Positions 17,709 through 26,657 of a DNA stretch of 64,000 nt are shown in pieces (position 1 is the first letter of the stretch; every line of letters begins with the position of its first letter). The notes under the pieces are model-generated. The model was not told the origin of the DNA. It saw only the letters and a list, made by a program, of their open reading frames with translations, and did no database searches. This DNA comes from Barnesiella sp. An55. Its GTDB lineage: Bacteria; Bacteroidota; Bacteroidia; Bacteroidales; Barnesiellaceae. Both the position numbers and the translations under genes were made by a program. The stretch is from assembly GCF_002161555.1 (NCBI RefSeq), contig NZ_NFHZ01000004.1:62001-126000 (forward strand), read 5' to 3'.

Positions 17709-17748
17709 GGGCGGTGCGTTCCTATTGGAGCGCACCGCCCTGTTTTTA
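17709..17748 (+). terminator. Terminator of the methylmalonyl-CoA decarboxylase operon
   Basis: A 10-bp perfect stem (GGGCGGTGCG with CGCACCGCCC), extended inward by four more pairs around a TATT loop, is followed by TGTTTTTA. It starts 25 nt after the mmdB stop. Confidence 0.9.
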
Positions 17749-17797
17749 TAGCTGGGCAGGGATAATACCTATTATGGCTTCCCCCCCCTTCTGTTTT

Positions 17798-17827
17798 TTG
17801 ATTTCCCATCGGGTTGCATTACCTTTG
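17798..17827 (+). promoter_or_regulatory. Promoter of the DUF5131-like gene
   Basis: TTG (17798-17800, end of a T run) and TACCTTTG (17820-17827) are spaced by 19 nt, a textbook Bacteroidetes promoter. It falls inside a longer open frame that starts at 17699 and so shows that the coding start is further down, at 17873. Confidence 0.75.
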
Positions 17828-17872
17828 TCTTGGAAAGGACAGACCTTTTTCGCCTGGAGAATAGAGAACAAA

Positions 17873-18598
17873 ATGTCGGTCATGTGGAATTTGTGGCACG
17901 GCTGCCACAAGATAAGCGAGGGGTGCAGACACTGTTATGTCTATCGGCGCGACAGTCTCTACGACAAAGACAGCCGGGTGGTTACCCGCACGGCCGCCTT
18001 CGACCTGCCGTTGCGCCGTCGCCGCAATGGCGAATACCGCATACCGCCGGGAACTCGAGTCTATACCTGCTTTACCTCCGATTTCTTTCTCGCCGAGGCC
18101 GACGAGTGGCGAACTGAAGCTTGGGCCATGATACGTCGTCGCTGCGACCTGTCGTTTGTCATACCTACCAAGCGCATCGACCGTTTCGGGGTAGCACTTC
18201 CTGCCGACTGGGGCAACGGTTACGCCCACGTAACCATAGCCTGCACCATCGAAAATCAAGAGCAGCTCGAAAAGCGGTTACCCATCTTCAAAGCCTTGCC
18301 TATCTGCCAGAAACTTCTTTTGTGTGAACCCTTGTTGGGCTCGCTCGATTTTCACGGACTGCTCACCGGCGATATCGACGAGGTCTCGGTGGGTGGCGAG
18401 TCGGGCAGTGATGCCCGGGTGTGCGACTACGACTGGGTGCTCGACATCCGCCGTCAGTGCATAGAGCAAGGGGTCTCCTTCCATTTTCACCAGACGGGTG
18501 CCCGGCTGCGCAAAGAGGGGCACATCTATCGCATACGCCGCGACCTTCAGTACTCGCAGGCCCGTCGGGCCGGCATCGACTATGAAGTTTTTCGATAG
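17873..18598 (+). CDS. DUF5131 / phage Gp37-like protein with a Cys-rich N-terminal motif
   Basis: The 241-residue protein opens MSVMWNLWHGCHKISEGCRH and then has CYVYRRD. This is the Gp37/DUF5131 signature, a Cys-x6-Cys-x2-Cys cluster (Cys11, Cys18, Cys21) in a WNxxxGC context that resembles the [4Fe-4S] site of radical SAM proteins. Later conserved parts are TCFTSDFF, FVIPTKRIDRF, CEPLLGSLDF and VSVGGESGSDARVCDYDWVLDIR. The family is found in phages and bacteria; its substrate is not known to me. The gene stands alone between two terminators with its own promoter, so it is a single-gene unit. Confidence 0.75.
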   Translation: MSVMWNLWHGCHKISEGCRHCYVYRRDSLYDKDSRVVTRTAAFDLPLRRRRNGEYRIPPGTRVYTCFTSDFFLAEADEWRTEAWAMIRRRCDLSFVIPTKRIDRFGVALPADWGNGYAHVTIACTIENQEQLEKRLPIFKALPICQKLLLCEPLLGSLDFHGLLTGDIDEVSVGGESGSDARVCDYDWVLDIRRQCIEQGVSFHFHQTGARLRKEGHIYRIRRDLQYSQARRAGIDYEVFR

Positions 18599-18615
18599 GA
18601 AAACTTTACGATAAA

Positions 18616-18656
18616 AAAGGTCCGGCCGATTGTATGGAGCGATTGGCCGGACCTTT
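18616..18656. terminator. Bidirectional terminator
   Basis: A 12-bp perfect stem (AAAGGTCCGGCC with GGCCGGACCTTT) has T-rich sequence on both sides when read outward. It serves the DUF5131-like gene on plus and can stop the minus-strand GH3 operon, whose last gene ends at 18844. The remaining gap up to 18843 holds only a weak inverted repeat (GGAGATT/AATCTCC). Confidence 0.85.
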
Positions 18657-18843
18657 CTGTTTTTATGTATGTAAGAAGAAGTTTTCGGTTAGGTGGGGAG
18701 ACAACCTTCGGTTAAGGGGTAGGGCGCCGAGGAGATTGCCTGGTGGAGAAATCTCCCCGGACAAACCGGGTTGAGTATGGTATGGAGGTGGTTTGCCCGG
18801 GGAAGATGTTTACATGAAAAACGTGATGAATTACAAGCTATGT

Positions 18844-21072
18844 CTATTCGGTTACGGTGAATGAGGCCTTCAACCCTTCGGCACTGTTGGGGCCAATCCA
18901 GAGGTCAAACTGACCGGCCTCGACCTTTTTCTTCAGATCTCTGCCATAGAATGCCAGTTCCGAGACGGGCAGTTTGAAGGTTACCGTCTGGCTTTCGCCG
19001 GCCTTGATAAAGATGCGTTGGAACCCTTTCAACTCTTTGACGGGGCGGTCTATCGAGCCTACCAGGTCGCGCACATAGAGTTGGGCCACTTCGGTACCGT
19101 CGGTTGTGCTGTTGTTTTTGATGGTGGCCGTTACCGTTAGGGTATCGGCAGCACTCACTTCGTTGCTCGAGAGGTTGAGATTGCCATATTCAAAGGTACT
19201 GTAGGAGAGTCCATAGCCAAAGACATACAGCGGGTCTTTACCCGAGTCGAGGTAGAACGAGGTGTTGCCGAGCGACGTTTGCGGAGCCTCCAGAGGAATA
19301 TCCTTGAGCGGGGTGATTTGGTCTTGGGCGGGACGTCCCGTATTGTTGTGGCTGTAGTACATCGGAATCTGTCCCACCTCACGCACGAAGGTGACAGGCA
19401 GTTTGCCGCTGGGGTTCTCCCGTCCGTAGAGCAGATCCAGGATGGCCAAGCCGCCCATCGTGCCCGGGTGGAAGTTGTAGAGCACGGCGTCGGCATAGGG
19501 CAGGTCGCGCTCGATGGTGAGCGGACGTCCGGCGATAACCACCATCACTACCGGTTTGCCGGTACTCTTCACGGCTTTCAACAGTTCCGATTGAGCCCCT
19601 ATCAGGTTGATGTTCGACAGCGAGTGAGCTTCGCCCGAGAGGATAGCCTCTTCGCCCACGAAGACGATGGCCACGTCGGCCCGGCGTACGGCGCTCTTCA
19701 CCCGTTCGAAATCGCTTGTGTCGGTATCTCTCGAGTAGTCGAGGCCGGCCTCATAGATATATTTTATTCCCTTGTACTCGTCGCTTTGCAGCGCCTTCAG
19801 CGGGGTAACGGTGCGGTTCTTGTCGCCATCGAACGACCAGGTGCCCAGTTGATCGTGGGGAGCATTGGCCATGGGGCCTATGATCGCTACGGTTTGTCCC
19901 TCCTTGAGCGGCAGCACGCCGTCGTTTTTCAGCAACACGGCCGACTCGACAGCGGCACGGCGAGCCGTCTTCAGGTGGTCGTCGCAGTAAATCGTGCTCG
20001 TCTTGCCCGGTTTGGAGTAGGGGTTCTCAAAGAGTCCCAGGCGGTATTTGATGCGCAGGATGTTGCGCACGGCATTGTCGATTACCTCCATCGGTACCTT
20101 CTTCTCGGCAACCAGCTGGGGCAGATGTTCGATATAGGTCTGGCTGACCATCTCCATATCTACCCCGGCGTTAGCCGAGATGCGGGCTACATCCTTGCGG
20201 TCGGCGGCAAATCCGTGCGACATCATTTCGCTCATCGAGCACCAGTCCGATACCACGAATCCGTCGAACTTCCACTCGTCGCGCAATATGGTGCGCAGCA
20301 AGAAGTCGTTGCCCGAGGCCGGTATGCCGTTGTTGTCGTTGAACGAGGTCATGAGCGTGGCGGCACCGGCCTCGATTGCTTTCTGGAAGGGGGGCAGATA
20401 TACGTTGCGCAGCAAAATTTCGGGGATATAGGTCGAGTTGTAGTCGCGGCCACCCTCGGCAGCTCCGTAGCCCACGAAGTGTTTCACACAGGCGGCGATA
20501 GCGTCGCTGTCCGACAGATGTTCGCCCTGGAAGCCGCGCACCATGGCAGCACCCAGTTCGCCTGCGAGATAGGGATCCTCGCCCAGGCTCTCGGCTATGC
20601 GGCCCCAGCGGGCGTCGCGCGAGATGTCGAGCATGGGAGCGAAGGTCCAGGTGATACCCTCTTCACGCGCCTCGGTGGCAGCCATGTGGGTCCCGGCCTC
20701 GACCAGTTGAGGGTCGAACGAAGCGGCCATGCCCAGTGGAATGGGCAACACGGTTTTGTAGCCGTGTATGATGTCGCGGCCAATGATGAGGGGGATACCC
20801 AGTCGCGACTCCTCGACGGCCGTCTTTTGTATCTCGTCGATGAGCTTGGGGTCTATGTTGAGCATGGAGCCTATCTCTCCAGCCCGAATCTTGGCTTTGA
20901 TCGAGTCGAGCGGTTGGTCGAAGCTGAGTTGGTTCATTTGGCCAATCTTCTCCTCGAGCGTCATTTGGCTCAACAGGTTGTCGATAAAGCGGTCTTCCTC
21001 GGTGGCGCCTGTTTGCTTGCACCCGGCGGTGAGCAGGGCGGCGACACAGATGACAAACAATCCTTTTTTCAT
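18844..21072 (-). CDS. bglX: GH3 beta-glucosidase (BglX-like lipoprotein)
   Basis: The 742-residue protein has a lipoprotein signal (LLTAGC lipobox, Cys18). It has the GH3 N domain with KHFVGYGAAEGGRDYN and the nucleophile motif FVVSDWCSMSEM, the GH3 C domain with VFVGEEAILSGEAHSLS (likely acid/base region), and an FN3-like C-terminal domain. BglX-type enzymes release glucose from the non-reducing end of beta-glucans and cellodextrins, here in the periplasm. It is the last gene of the susC-led minus-strand operon, 22 nt after the SGNH-like gene. Specificity (beta-1,3, -1,4 or -1,6) cannot be read from sequence. Confidence 0.93.
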   Translation of the reverse strand: MKKGLFVICVAALLTAGCKQTGATEEDRFIDNLLSQMTLEEKIGQMNQLSFDQPLDSIKAKIRAGEIGSMLNIDPKLIDEIQKTAVEESRLGIPLIIGRDIIHGYKTVLPIPLGMAASFDPQLVEAGTHMAATEAREEGITWTFAPMLDISRDARWGRIAESLGEDPYLAGELGAAMVRGFQGEHLSDSDAIAACVKHFVGYGAAEGGRDYNSTYIPEILLRNVYLPPFQKAIEAGAATLMTSFNDNNGIPASGNDFLLRTILRDEWKFDGFVVSDWCSMSEMMSHGFAADRKDVARISANAGVDMEMVSQTYIEHLPQLVAEKKVPMEVIDNAVRNILRIKYRLGLFENPYSKPGKTSTIYCDDHLKTARRAAVESAVLLKNDGVLPLKEGQTVAIIGPMANAPHDQLGTWSFDGDKNRTVTPLKALQSDEYKGIKYIYEAGLDYSRDTDTSDFERVKSAVRRADVAIVFVGEEAILSGEAHSLSNINLIGAQSELLKAVKSTGKPVVMVVIAGRPLTIERDLPYADAVLYNFHPGTMGGLAILDLLYGRENPSGKLPVTFVREVGQIPMYYSHNNTGRPAQDQITPLKDIPLEAPQTSLGNTSFYLDSGKDPLYVFGYGLSYSTFEYGNLNLSSNEVSAADTLTVTATIKNNSTTDGTEVAQLYVRDLVGSIDRPVKELKGFQRIFIKAGESQTVTFKLPVSELAFYGRDLKKKVEAGQFDLWIGPNSAEGLKASFTVTE

Positions 21073-21094
21073 TGTATAAGTCGAATTAAGTGGG

Positions 21095-22882
21095 TTATAA
21101 AATTATCTTGCAAGTATGGTTCAAAGTCTCGTTGCGCAGGTTGAGCAGGTAGAGCCCCGGCGACAGGGCGAAGGTTGCGCTCCCGTCGATTTCCTGTGAG
21201 AACACCGTTTGTCCACACAGCGAGTAGCAGGTGACCTGGGTGGGAGTGTCGATACCCTCGACGACCACTTCGCCACAAGCCGGGCGGGTATATACGTTCA
21301 CCCCGTTGGCATCAACCTGGGCGAGACCCGTTGTAGGATTGGCCGAGGTGAGCAGTTGCGGTTTGTGCGGGTCGTCGGCCTCCGACGAGTAGAAGTAGAG
21401 CAGTCCCGTGGCATCGGTTTCGCCAATACGCAGTCTGAAGGTGAGCGTGCTTGCTCCAGCCTCGATTTGCTCCTTAGTCCAGTCGGTCACATCCCATTCG
21501 ATATAGCTACCCAGCTCGTCGGCCCGTACGGGGCTCTCTCCTATAACGGTAAATTGGTCGGGTTTCGTATCCCAAGTCATGGTCGAGTACGACTCGGTAT
21601 TGCCTGCAATCTCTACCGGATGAGTCTCTTTGCGGGGCCAGCTGGGATAGACACAGTCGTAGTAATAGGCCCGCAGGGCTATACGGGCGGCTTCGGGGTC
21701 GATGCCGGTGGTGGCAAACGACAGGTACGATTCACGGGTGTGGGTATCGGTATTTCCCTTCACCTCCAGATGGTCGGCATCGACATAGGCGGTTGTTTTG
21801 TTGGCCTGATGCACATAGGTGTCGAAGGTGGGAGTCACCGTGTGGTGTGCCTGGTAGATGTGGGCTTCGCCCGTCACGCTGCCGTTTTCGGTATAGTCGT
21901 TGGTAACAGCTACCGGCCGCACCACGGTCTCGTCGCCCGCGGGGTCAACCTCGACGATGAGCGGGTTGGTGGTGATGCTGTCGAGCTGATGTTCCTCGCC
22001 GTTGACCGTGTAGGTGAGATTCCAGGGGGGAACGCCCGTGAACCGGCAGGCAAAGTAGCCCTTCTCTTCGGGGGCAATTACCATACTCTTCTCGCTCACT
22101 TCGACCGAGGCAGGCACGGGGGTGAAGAGTTTCTCGAGCTCCTTCATGGCAATCGAGGCAATCTTCTGCTGGATATACTGTTCCTTGCCGCGCAACGGGT
22201 GCCAGCCGAAGGTGATGTCGTAGATCTTCTCGGTATCGGCGGCATACTTGAGGCTGGGCTGGCGGCCGTCGGCATCGAGCACCTTGCGGGTAAAACCTAT
22301 GTTTTCGTCCAGTTCGATGAGGGGAAGTTGCCACCGTTCGGCCAGAGTGCGTATGCTTTGGTTGTAGTCGATGCGCGAGTCGTGCCAGTGGGTACACAGG
22401 ATAATCGTGGCCGGCTTGCCGTTTTCGGTCTGGTAGTAACGCGACTCGGGATTGAACTTGAGGTTGTAGCAGTCGGCCTTGTAGCGCTTGATGACATAGT
22501 CGTAGGCCGTGTTGTACATTTGAATTTCGCTGTGAGTATAGTCTTCGTAGTTCTCTTTGATGCCGTTGGTGCTGGCCACATTCTGGTTGTGCACATGCAT
22601 GATGATGAAGGCATCGATGCGGTCGAGCTCCTCGGTCGTGTAAAACCGGTCGTAGTACATGTCGGAGGCCGTGTTCTTGATGGCGTCGCCCGATACTGCC
22701 TTGTTCAGGGGTTCGGCATTGAACGCTTCGCAAACCAGCTCGAACCATCCGTTTTCGGGGACGGCAAACGAAGCCCCCGCCAGCAGGAAGTGGTGGTCGT
22801 AGGTAGGCTCCTGGGCCTGCGTTGTGAAGGCTGCAAGCGACAGGATACCGGCCAAGGCTGTTATTTTTATATTTATGCTCAT
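21095..22882 (-). CDS. SGNH-like (DUF5040-like) secreted protein with a C-terminal sorting-type domain
   Basis: The 595-residue protein has a signal peptide ending FTTQAQ. Residues 28-250 look like an SGNH/GDSL-type hydrolase: FLLAGASFAVPENGW, with Ser38 as possible nucleophile, then NKAVSGDAI, HVHNQNVAS with a cluster of His, and TFGWHPLRGKEQY, which may hold the catalytic His228. A beta-sandwich region follows (350-500; DTYVHQANKTTAYVDADHLEV is typical of DNRLRE/CBM96-like modules). The end (530-595) resembles T9SS-A-type tails (GLYLLNLRNE...KIIL). Such enzymes often deacetylate glycans. It lies 18 nt after one GH3 gene and 22 nt before another, so a role in trimming acetylated or otherwise esterified glucan is plausible but unproven. 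Confidence 0.6.
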   Translation of the reverse strand: MSINIKITALAGILSLAAFTTQAQEPTYDHHFLLAGASFAVPENGWFELVCEAFNAEPLNKAVSGDAIKNTASDMYYDRFYTTEELDRIDAFIIMHVHNQNVASTNGIKENYEDYTHSEIQMYNTAYDYVIKRYKADCYNLKFNPESRYYQTENGKPATIILCTHWHDSRIDYNQSIRTLAERWQLPLIELDENIGFTRKVLDADGRQPSLKYAADTEKIYDITFGWHPLRGKEQYIQQKIASIAMKELEKLFTPVPASVEVSEKSMVIAPEEKGYFACRFTGVPPWNLTYTVNGEEHQLDSITTNPLIVEVDPAGDETVVRPVAVTNDYTENGSVTGEAHIYQAHHTVTPTFDTYVHQANKTTAYVDADHLEVKGNTDTHTRESYLSFATTGIDPEAARIALRAYYYDCVYPSWPRKETHPVEIAGNTESYSTMTWDTKPDQFTVIGESPVRADELGSYIEWDVTDWTKEQIEAGASTLTFRLRIGETDATGLLYFYSSEADDPHKPQLLTSANPTTGLAQVDANGVNVYTRPACGEVVVEGIDTPTQVTCYSLCGQTVFSQEIDGSATFALSPGLYLLNLRNETLNHTCKIIL

Positions 22883-22900
22883 GGGTATGGTTTTAAGGGA

Positions 22901-25120
22901 TTATTTGTTTTTTACTTCGATGGTAGCCGTCGAGTGAATCTGTCGTGACGACGAAGCTACATGCAGCATATATTTGTCGTTCTCGAGTTTCCAATCGGCT
23001 ATACCCTCGTCATAGAAGGCAAACGAAGCCACCGGGACCTCGATCTCTACCACCTGCTCTTCGCCCGGTTGCAGACAGACTTTCTTGAAGGCTTTAAGCT
23101 CTTTGACCGGACGCAGCACGCTGGGTTTCTTCTGGCTCATATAGACTTGTACCGTTTCGGCACCGGCCCGTTTGCCACTGTTCTTGAGGGTAAACGAGAG
23201 CTTCACCGTTTCGTCGGGCTGGTAGCTCTTCTTGTCGGTGCTGGCCTTGCCATATTGGAACGTGGTGTAGGAGAGTCCATACCCGAAGGGGAAACGCGAT
23301 TTGATTTTTTTCGTGTCGTACCAGCGATATCCTACCAGAATATCATCTTTGTAGTATTGCGTGTTGTTCACACCCGGATACGACTCCTCGCCGAAGTAAT
23401 GGGCGCTGTTGTCTTCCAGTTTTACCGGGATGGAGAAGGGTAGTTTGCCCGAGGGGCTCACCTCGCCGCTGATGACGTTGGCTGTAGCCGTGCCGGCCTG
23501 GGAGCCCAGGTACCACGATTGCATGAGACCGTCGATTTGCGAAATCCAGGGCATGCTCACGGCGTTGCCGCTGATGAGGATTATACCCGTGTTGGGATTG
23601 GCTTCGATGAGCTTCTCGATAAGCTCGTTCTGCCCGAAGGGAAGGTCCATGTTGCGGCGGTCGTCACCCTCGCAATCTTGTTGGAAATTCTTGTTGAGTC
23701 CGCCGAAGAAGAGCACGACATCGGCCTCGCGAGCCACCTTCACGGCCTCCTGTACGAGCGAGTCGGCATCGAGCCCCGAGGGCAGTTCGTTGCTGTAATT
23801 GGGTTCACCCGAGGCGTAGCCCAGGGTAAATACGATATGTTCCCGACCGTATTTTTCGATCATCCCCTCGAGGGGCGAAATCTCTCTTTGCGGTTTCAGC
23901 TCCGACGAGCCGCCACCCTGGCTCAATTGCTTGACGGCATTCTCGCCAATGACGGCAATCTTCTGGTAGCGTCCCTTCTCGATGGGGAAGAAGTGGTTCT
24001 CGTTCTTGAGCAGCACGATACCCTCTTCGGCCACCCGGCGGGCAATATCGGCATGCTCGGGAGTGAGTTTGCAACCATAGGGGCGGTAGCGGTTCATATT
24101 GGTGCGGAAACACAGGCGCAGAACCCGGCGCACCTTCTCGTCGAGGAGCGACTCGGGCAGCTCGCCGCTCTCGATTTTCTTCAGGAACGGTTGGGCCAGA
24201 TAGTAGTTGTCGTAGGCCGAGCTGATGCCCCAGGTCAAACCGTTGGTCCAGGTACCCATCTCCAGGTCGAGACCATAGCGGGCCGCTTCGTCGGTATCGT
24301 GAGCCGAGCCCCAGTCGGTAAGCATCACCCCGTCGAAGCCCCAGTCTTTCTTCAAGATTTGGTTCACAAGCCGCTCGTTGTGGCTGCAATACTGGCCATG
24401 ATATTTATTATATGAGCCCATGATGGCCCACACGCCACCTTCTTGCACACCGGCTTTGAAGGCAGGCAGATAGATTTCAAACAGAGCGCGGTCGCTCACC
24501 TCGACGTTGATGCGGTCGCGGTTCTTCTCCTGGTTGTTCAGGGCAAAGTGTTTCATGCAGGCGGCTACCCCGTTTTGCTGCATGCCTTTGATATAGGGTA
24601 CAACCATTTGCGACGAGAGGTAGGGATCCTCGCCCATGTATTCGAAGTTGCGCCCGCTCAACGGCGTGCGGTAAATATTGACACCGGGGCCCAGGATAAT
24701 ATCCTTTTTACGATAGCGGGCCTCTTGACCTATGGCATTGCCATATTCAAAGGCCAGTTTGGGATTGAACGTGGCGGCCAGGCAGGTGAGAGCCGGGTAG
24801 GCGGTACACGAGTCGTTGGTCCAGTCGGCATGGTTCCAGTCGTCCCAGACAAACTCCATGCGCACCCCGTGCGGGCCGTCGCTGAGCCACAGCTCGGGAA
24901 TACCCAGCCGGGGACATCCCGGCGTACTGAATTTGGATTGAGCGTGTATCAACGCGATTTTCTCTTTTAGGGTCATGCGCGACAAGGCATCCTCGATGCG
25001 GGTCTCGATGGGCTGGTTGTCGTCCAGGTAGGGCGGAACCGTCTCTTGAGCCATCAGTTGGGTCGCCAGGGTCAGCAGGATGACCGGCAAACTGCATATT
25101 CTGAATAGTGAGTGCTTCAT
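22901..25120 (-). CDS. GH3 beta-glucosidase (secreted)
   Basis: The ATG at 25120 gives 739 residues with a good signal peptide (MKHSLFRICSLPVILLTLAT, cleavage near LMAQ); an in-frame start 23 codons upstream would bury it. The GH3 N domain has LSDGPHGVRMEF, KHFALNNQEKNRDRINVEVS and GFDGVMLTDWGSAHD (nucleophile Asp). The C domain has GGGSSELKPQ and the end has the FN3-like domain (FAFYDEG). It probably clips glucose or short oligosaccharides from beta-glucans in the periplasm. It differs strongly from the neighbouring BglX-like GH3 and so may complement its linkage preference. It is 101 nt after the FAD oxidoreductase gene, the largest gap in this operon. Confidence 0.92.
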   Translation of the reverse strand: MKHSLFRICSLPVILLTLATQLMAQETVPPYLDDNQPIETRIEDALSRMTLKEKIALIHAQSKFSTPGCPRLGIPELWLSDGPHGVRMEFVWDDWNHADWTNDSCTAYPALTCLAATFNPKLAFEYGNAIGQEARYRKKDIILGPGVNIYRTPLSGRNFEYMGEDPYLSSQMVVPYIKGMQQNGVAACMKHFALNNQEKNRDRINVEVSDRALFEIYLPAFKAGVQEGGVWAIMGSYNKYHGQYCSHNERLVNQILKKDWGFDGVMLTDWGSAHDTDEAARYGLDLEMGTWTNGLTWGISSAYDNYYLAQPFLKKIESGELPESLLDEKVRRVLRLCFRTNMNRYRPYGCKLTPEHADIARRVAEEGIVLLKNENHFFPIEKGRYQKIAVIGENAVKQLSQGGGSSELKPQREISPLEGMIEKYGREHIVFTLGYASGEPNYSNELPSGLDADSLVQEAVKVAREADVVLFFGGLNKNFQQDCEGDDRRNMDLPFGQNELIEKLIEANPNTGIILISGNAVSMPWISQIDGLMQSWYLGSQAGTATANVISGEVSPSGKLPFSIPVKLEDNSAHYFGEESYPGVNNTQYYKDDILVGYRWYDTKKIKSRFPFGYGLSYTTFQYGKASTDKKSYQPDETVKLSFTLKNSGKRAGAETVQVYMSQKKPSVLRPVKELKAFKKVCLQPGEEQVVEIEVPVASFAFYDEGIADWKLENDKYMLHVASSSRQIHSTATIEVKNK

Positions 25121-25221
25121 AATCGTTTTAGTGAAAAATAGAAGTGTGACAAACAAGTCACTATGACGGGCACAACCGACACTCTTCATAGGGGGTGAGA
25201 CCGGCGTGCCGCATCGGTCTT

Positions 25222-26619
25222 TTATTTGAAATACTGTCCCTCTTCCCGCAGACGTTTACGCAAGAAATCAACATCTACCTGATGCACATCGGGACGCGAT
25301 TGCTTGGCCGCCAGAGCCGCAGCCATGCCGGCAGCTTCGCCGGTAACCAGGGCAGGCGGCATGACCCGCAGGCTGCCCAGAGCCTCTTCGTCGGCCGAGA
25401 TACAACGACCGGCAGTGAGCAGGTTTTTCTTCCCCTTGGGTGTGAGGATACGGTAGGGAATACCGTGCGATTCGCCCTTGCCGTAGTGCTTGGCCTCGTA
25501 GCCGGGGATGTGGATATCCACGAAATAGCAGTTGCGGCCAATCTCGTCGTCGAAACTGCGGCGCTCGAGCCAGTCGTGAATGGTGAAGATATAGTCGCCC
25601 TCGATGCGTCGGCTCTCGCGGATACCCAGCAGCGAAGCGGTCTTCACAATAAAGCCGTTGCCATATACCTGCGGCTGGTAGTCCTTGAGCATGCGCAGGT
25701 ATTCGGCAGCTACCTTGCGCCCTTTCACCATCGCCTCCGATACCTGCCAGGGGTCGGTCGCATTTTTCATGTCGATGTGGCCGGCGTTGAATTGCACGAC
25801 ACTGGGGCCGATGAGGTTGTTGCAGCTGTGCTGGTCGATAAGCGGGTATTTGCCCGACTTGAGGGCATCGTGAATGGGACTGTCTTTGTTTTCCCAATAG
25901 AGGTTGGGGTTGGTCATGTAGCCATACGTATCGACATTGGCAATCGAGAAGCACAGCGTAGCTCGTTGCACCTTTTCGTCGGGGTTGCCCATGAAATAGT
26001 TGGCCCCGGCCCATACGGCCAGGTCGCCGTCGCCGGTACAATCGACAAACACTTTGGCCTTGAAGGCCGAGAGCCCGTTCTTGTTGGCCACGATGATAGC
26101 CTCGATTGTATCGTCCGAAGCCATTTCGACATCGGCCAGTCGGGAGAAGAAAAGTACCTTGGCCCCCGAGGCGCAAACCAGGTCGTCATAGACGGTCATC
26201 AGTTGCTCGGGGTTGATAGCCACCCAGTCCAGTTTGTTGGCCGGTTCGTGGGGTACCCCCTTTTTGGCGGCGAGGAAAACCTTCTCGGCCAGGCCCCGGT
26301 AGATAATCTTCTCACCGTCTGAGAAAGGGCACCAGGCCGGGATCATACCCGTGGTACCCATACCGCCCAGTTGACCGGTAGCCTCGATAAGCAGTGTCTT
26401 GGCACCTTCGCGAGCGGCCGATATGGCGGCCGTACACCCCGAGGGGCCACCGCCAACGACAATCACATCCCAGTCGCTGTCGATTTGTATTTTGCGTTTC
26501 TTCATCGAGAGGGTAGGCTGTTTCTCCCCGGCCTGCAAGATAGAGGGGACGGCCGTGGCGGCCAGCAGCATGCCGCTTTTTTGGAGAAAATCTCTTCGAG
26601 ATATTTTGTTGGGTTTCAT
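25222..26619 (-). CDS. Tat-exported FAD-dependent oxidoreductase (FAD_oxidored type)
   Basis: The 465-residue protein begins MKPNKISRRDFLQKSGMLLA, a twin-arginine signal (RR at 8-9), so it is folded with its cofactor before export. The FAD-binding motif VVGGGPSGCTAAISAAREG (near 54) and the matching VDCTGDGDLAVWAGA and NLLTAGRCISADEEALGSLR segments identify the FAD_oxidored family. The reaction is unknown; members of this family oxidise or dehydrogenate small molecules or sugar derivatives. It sits inside the susC-led operon, 38 nt after the GH26-like gene. Placement in a glucan locus suggests action on a released sugar or on a modification of the glycan, which is inference. Confidence 0.85.
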   Translation of the reverse strand: MKPNKISRRDFLQKSGMLLAATAVPSILQAGEKQPTLSMKKRKIQIDSDWDVIVVGGGPSGCTAAISAAREGAKTLLIEATGQLGGMGTTGMIPAWCPFSDGEKIIYRGLAEKVFLAAKKGVPHEPANKLDWVAINPEQLMTVYDDLVCASGAKVLFFSRLADVEMASDDTIEAIIVANKNGLSAFKAKVFVDCTGDGDLAVWAGANYFMGNPDEKVQRATLCFSIANVDTYGYMTNPNLYWENKDSPIHDALKSGKYPLIDQHSCNNLIGPSVVQFNAGHIDMKNATDPWQVSEAMVKGRKVAAEYLRMLKDYQPQVYGNGFIVKTASLLGIRESRRIEGDYIFTIHDWLERRSFDDEIGRNCYFVDIHIPGYEAKHYGKGESHGIPYRILTPKGKKNLLTAGRCISADEEALGSLRVMPPALVTGEAAGMAAALAAKQSRPDVHQVDVDFLRKRLREEGQYFK

Positions 26620-26657
26620 AACGTATCCAGGAGTTATATGGTTTGTGTGTTTGATAA

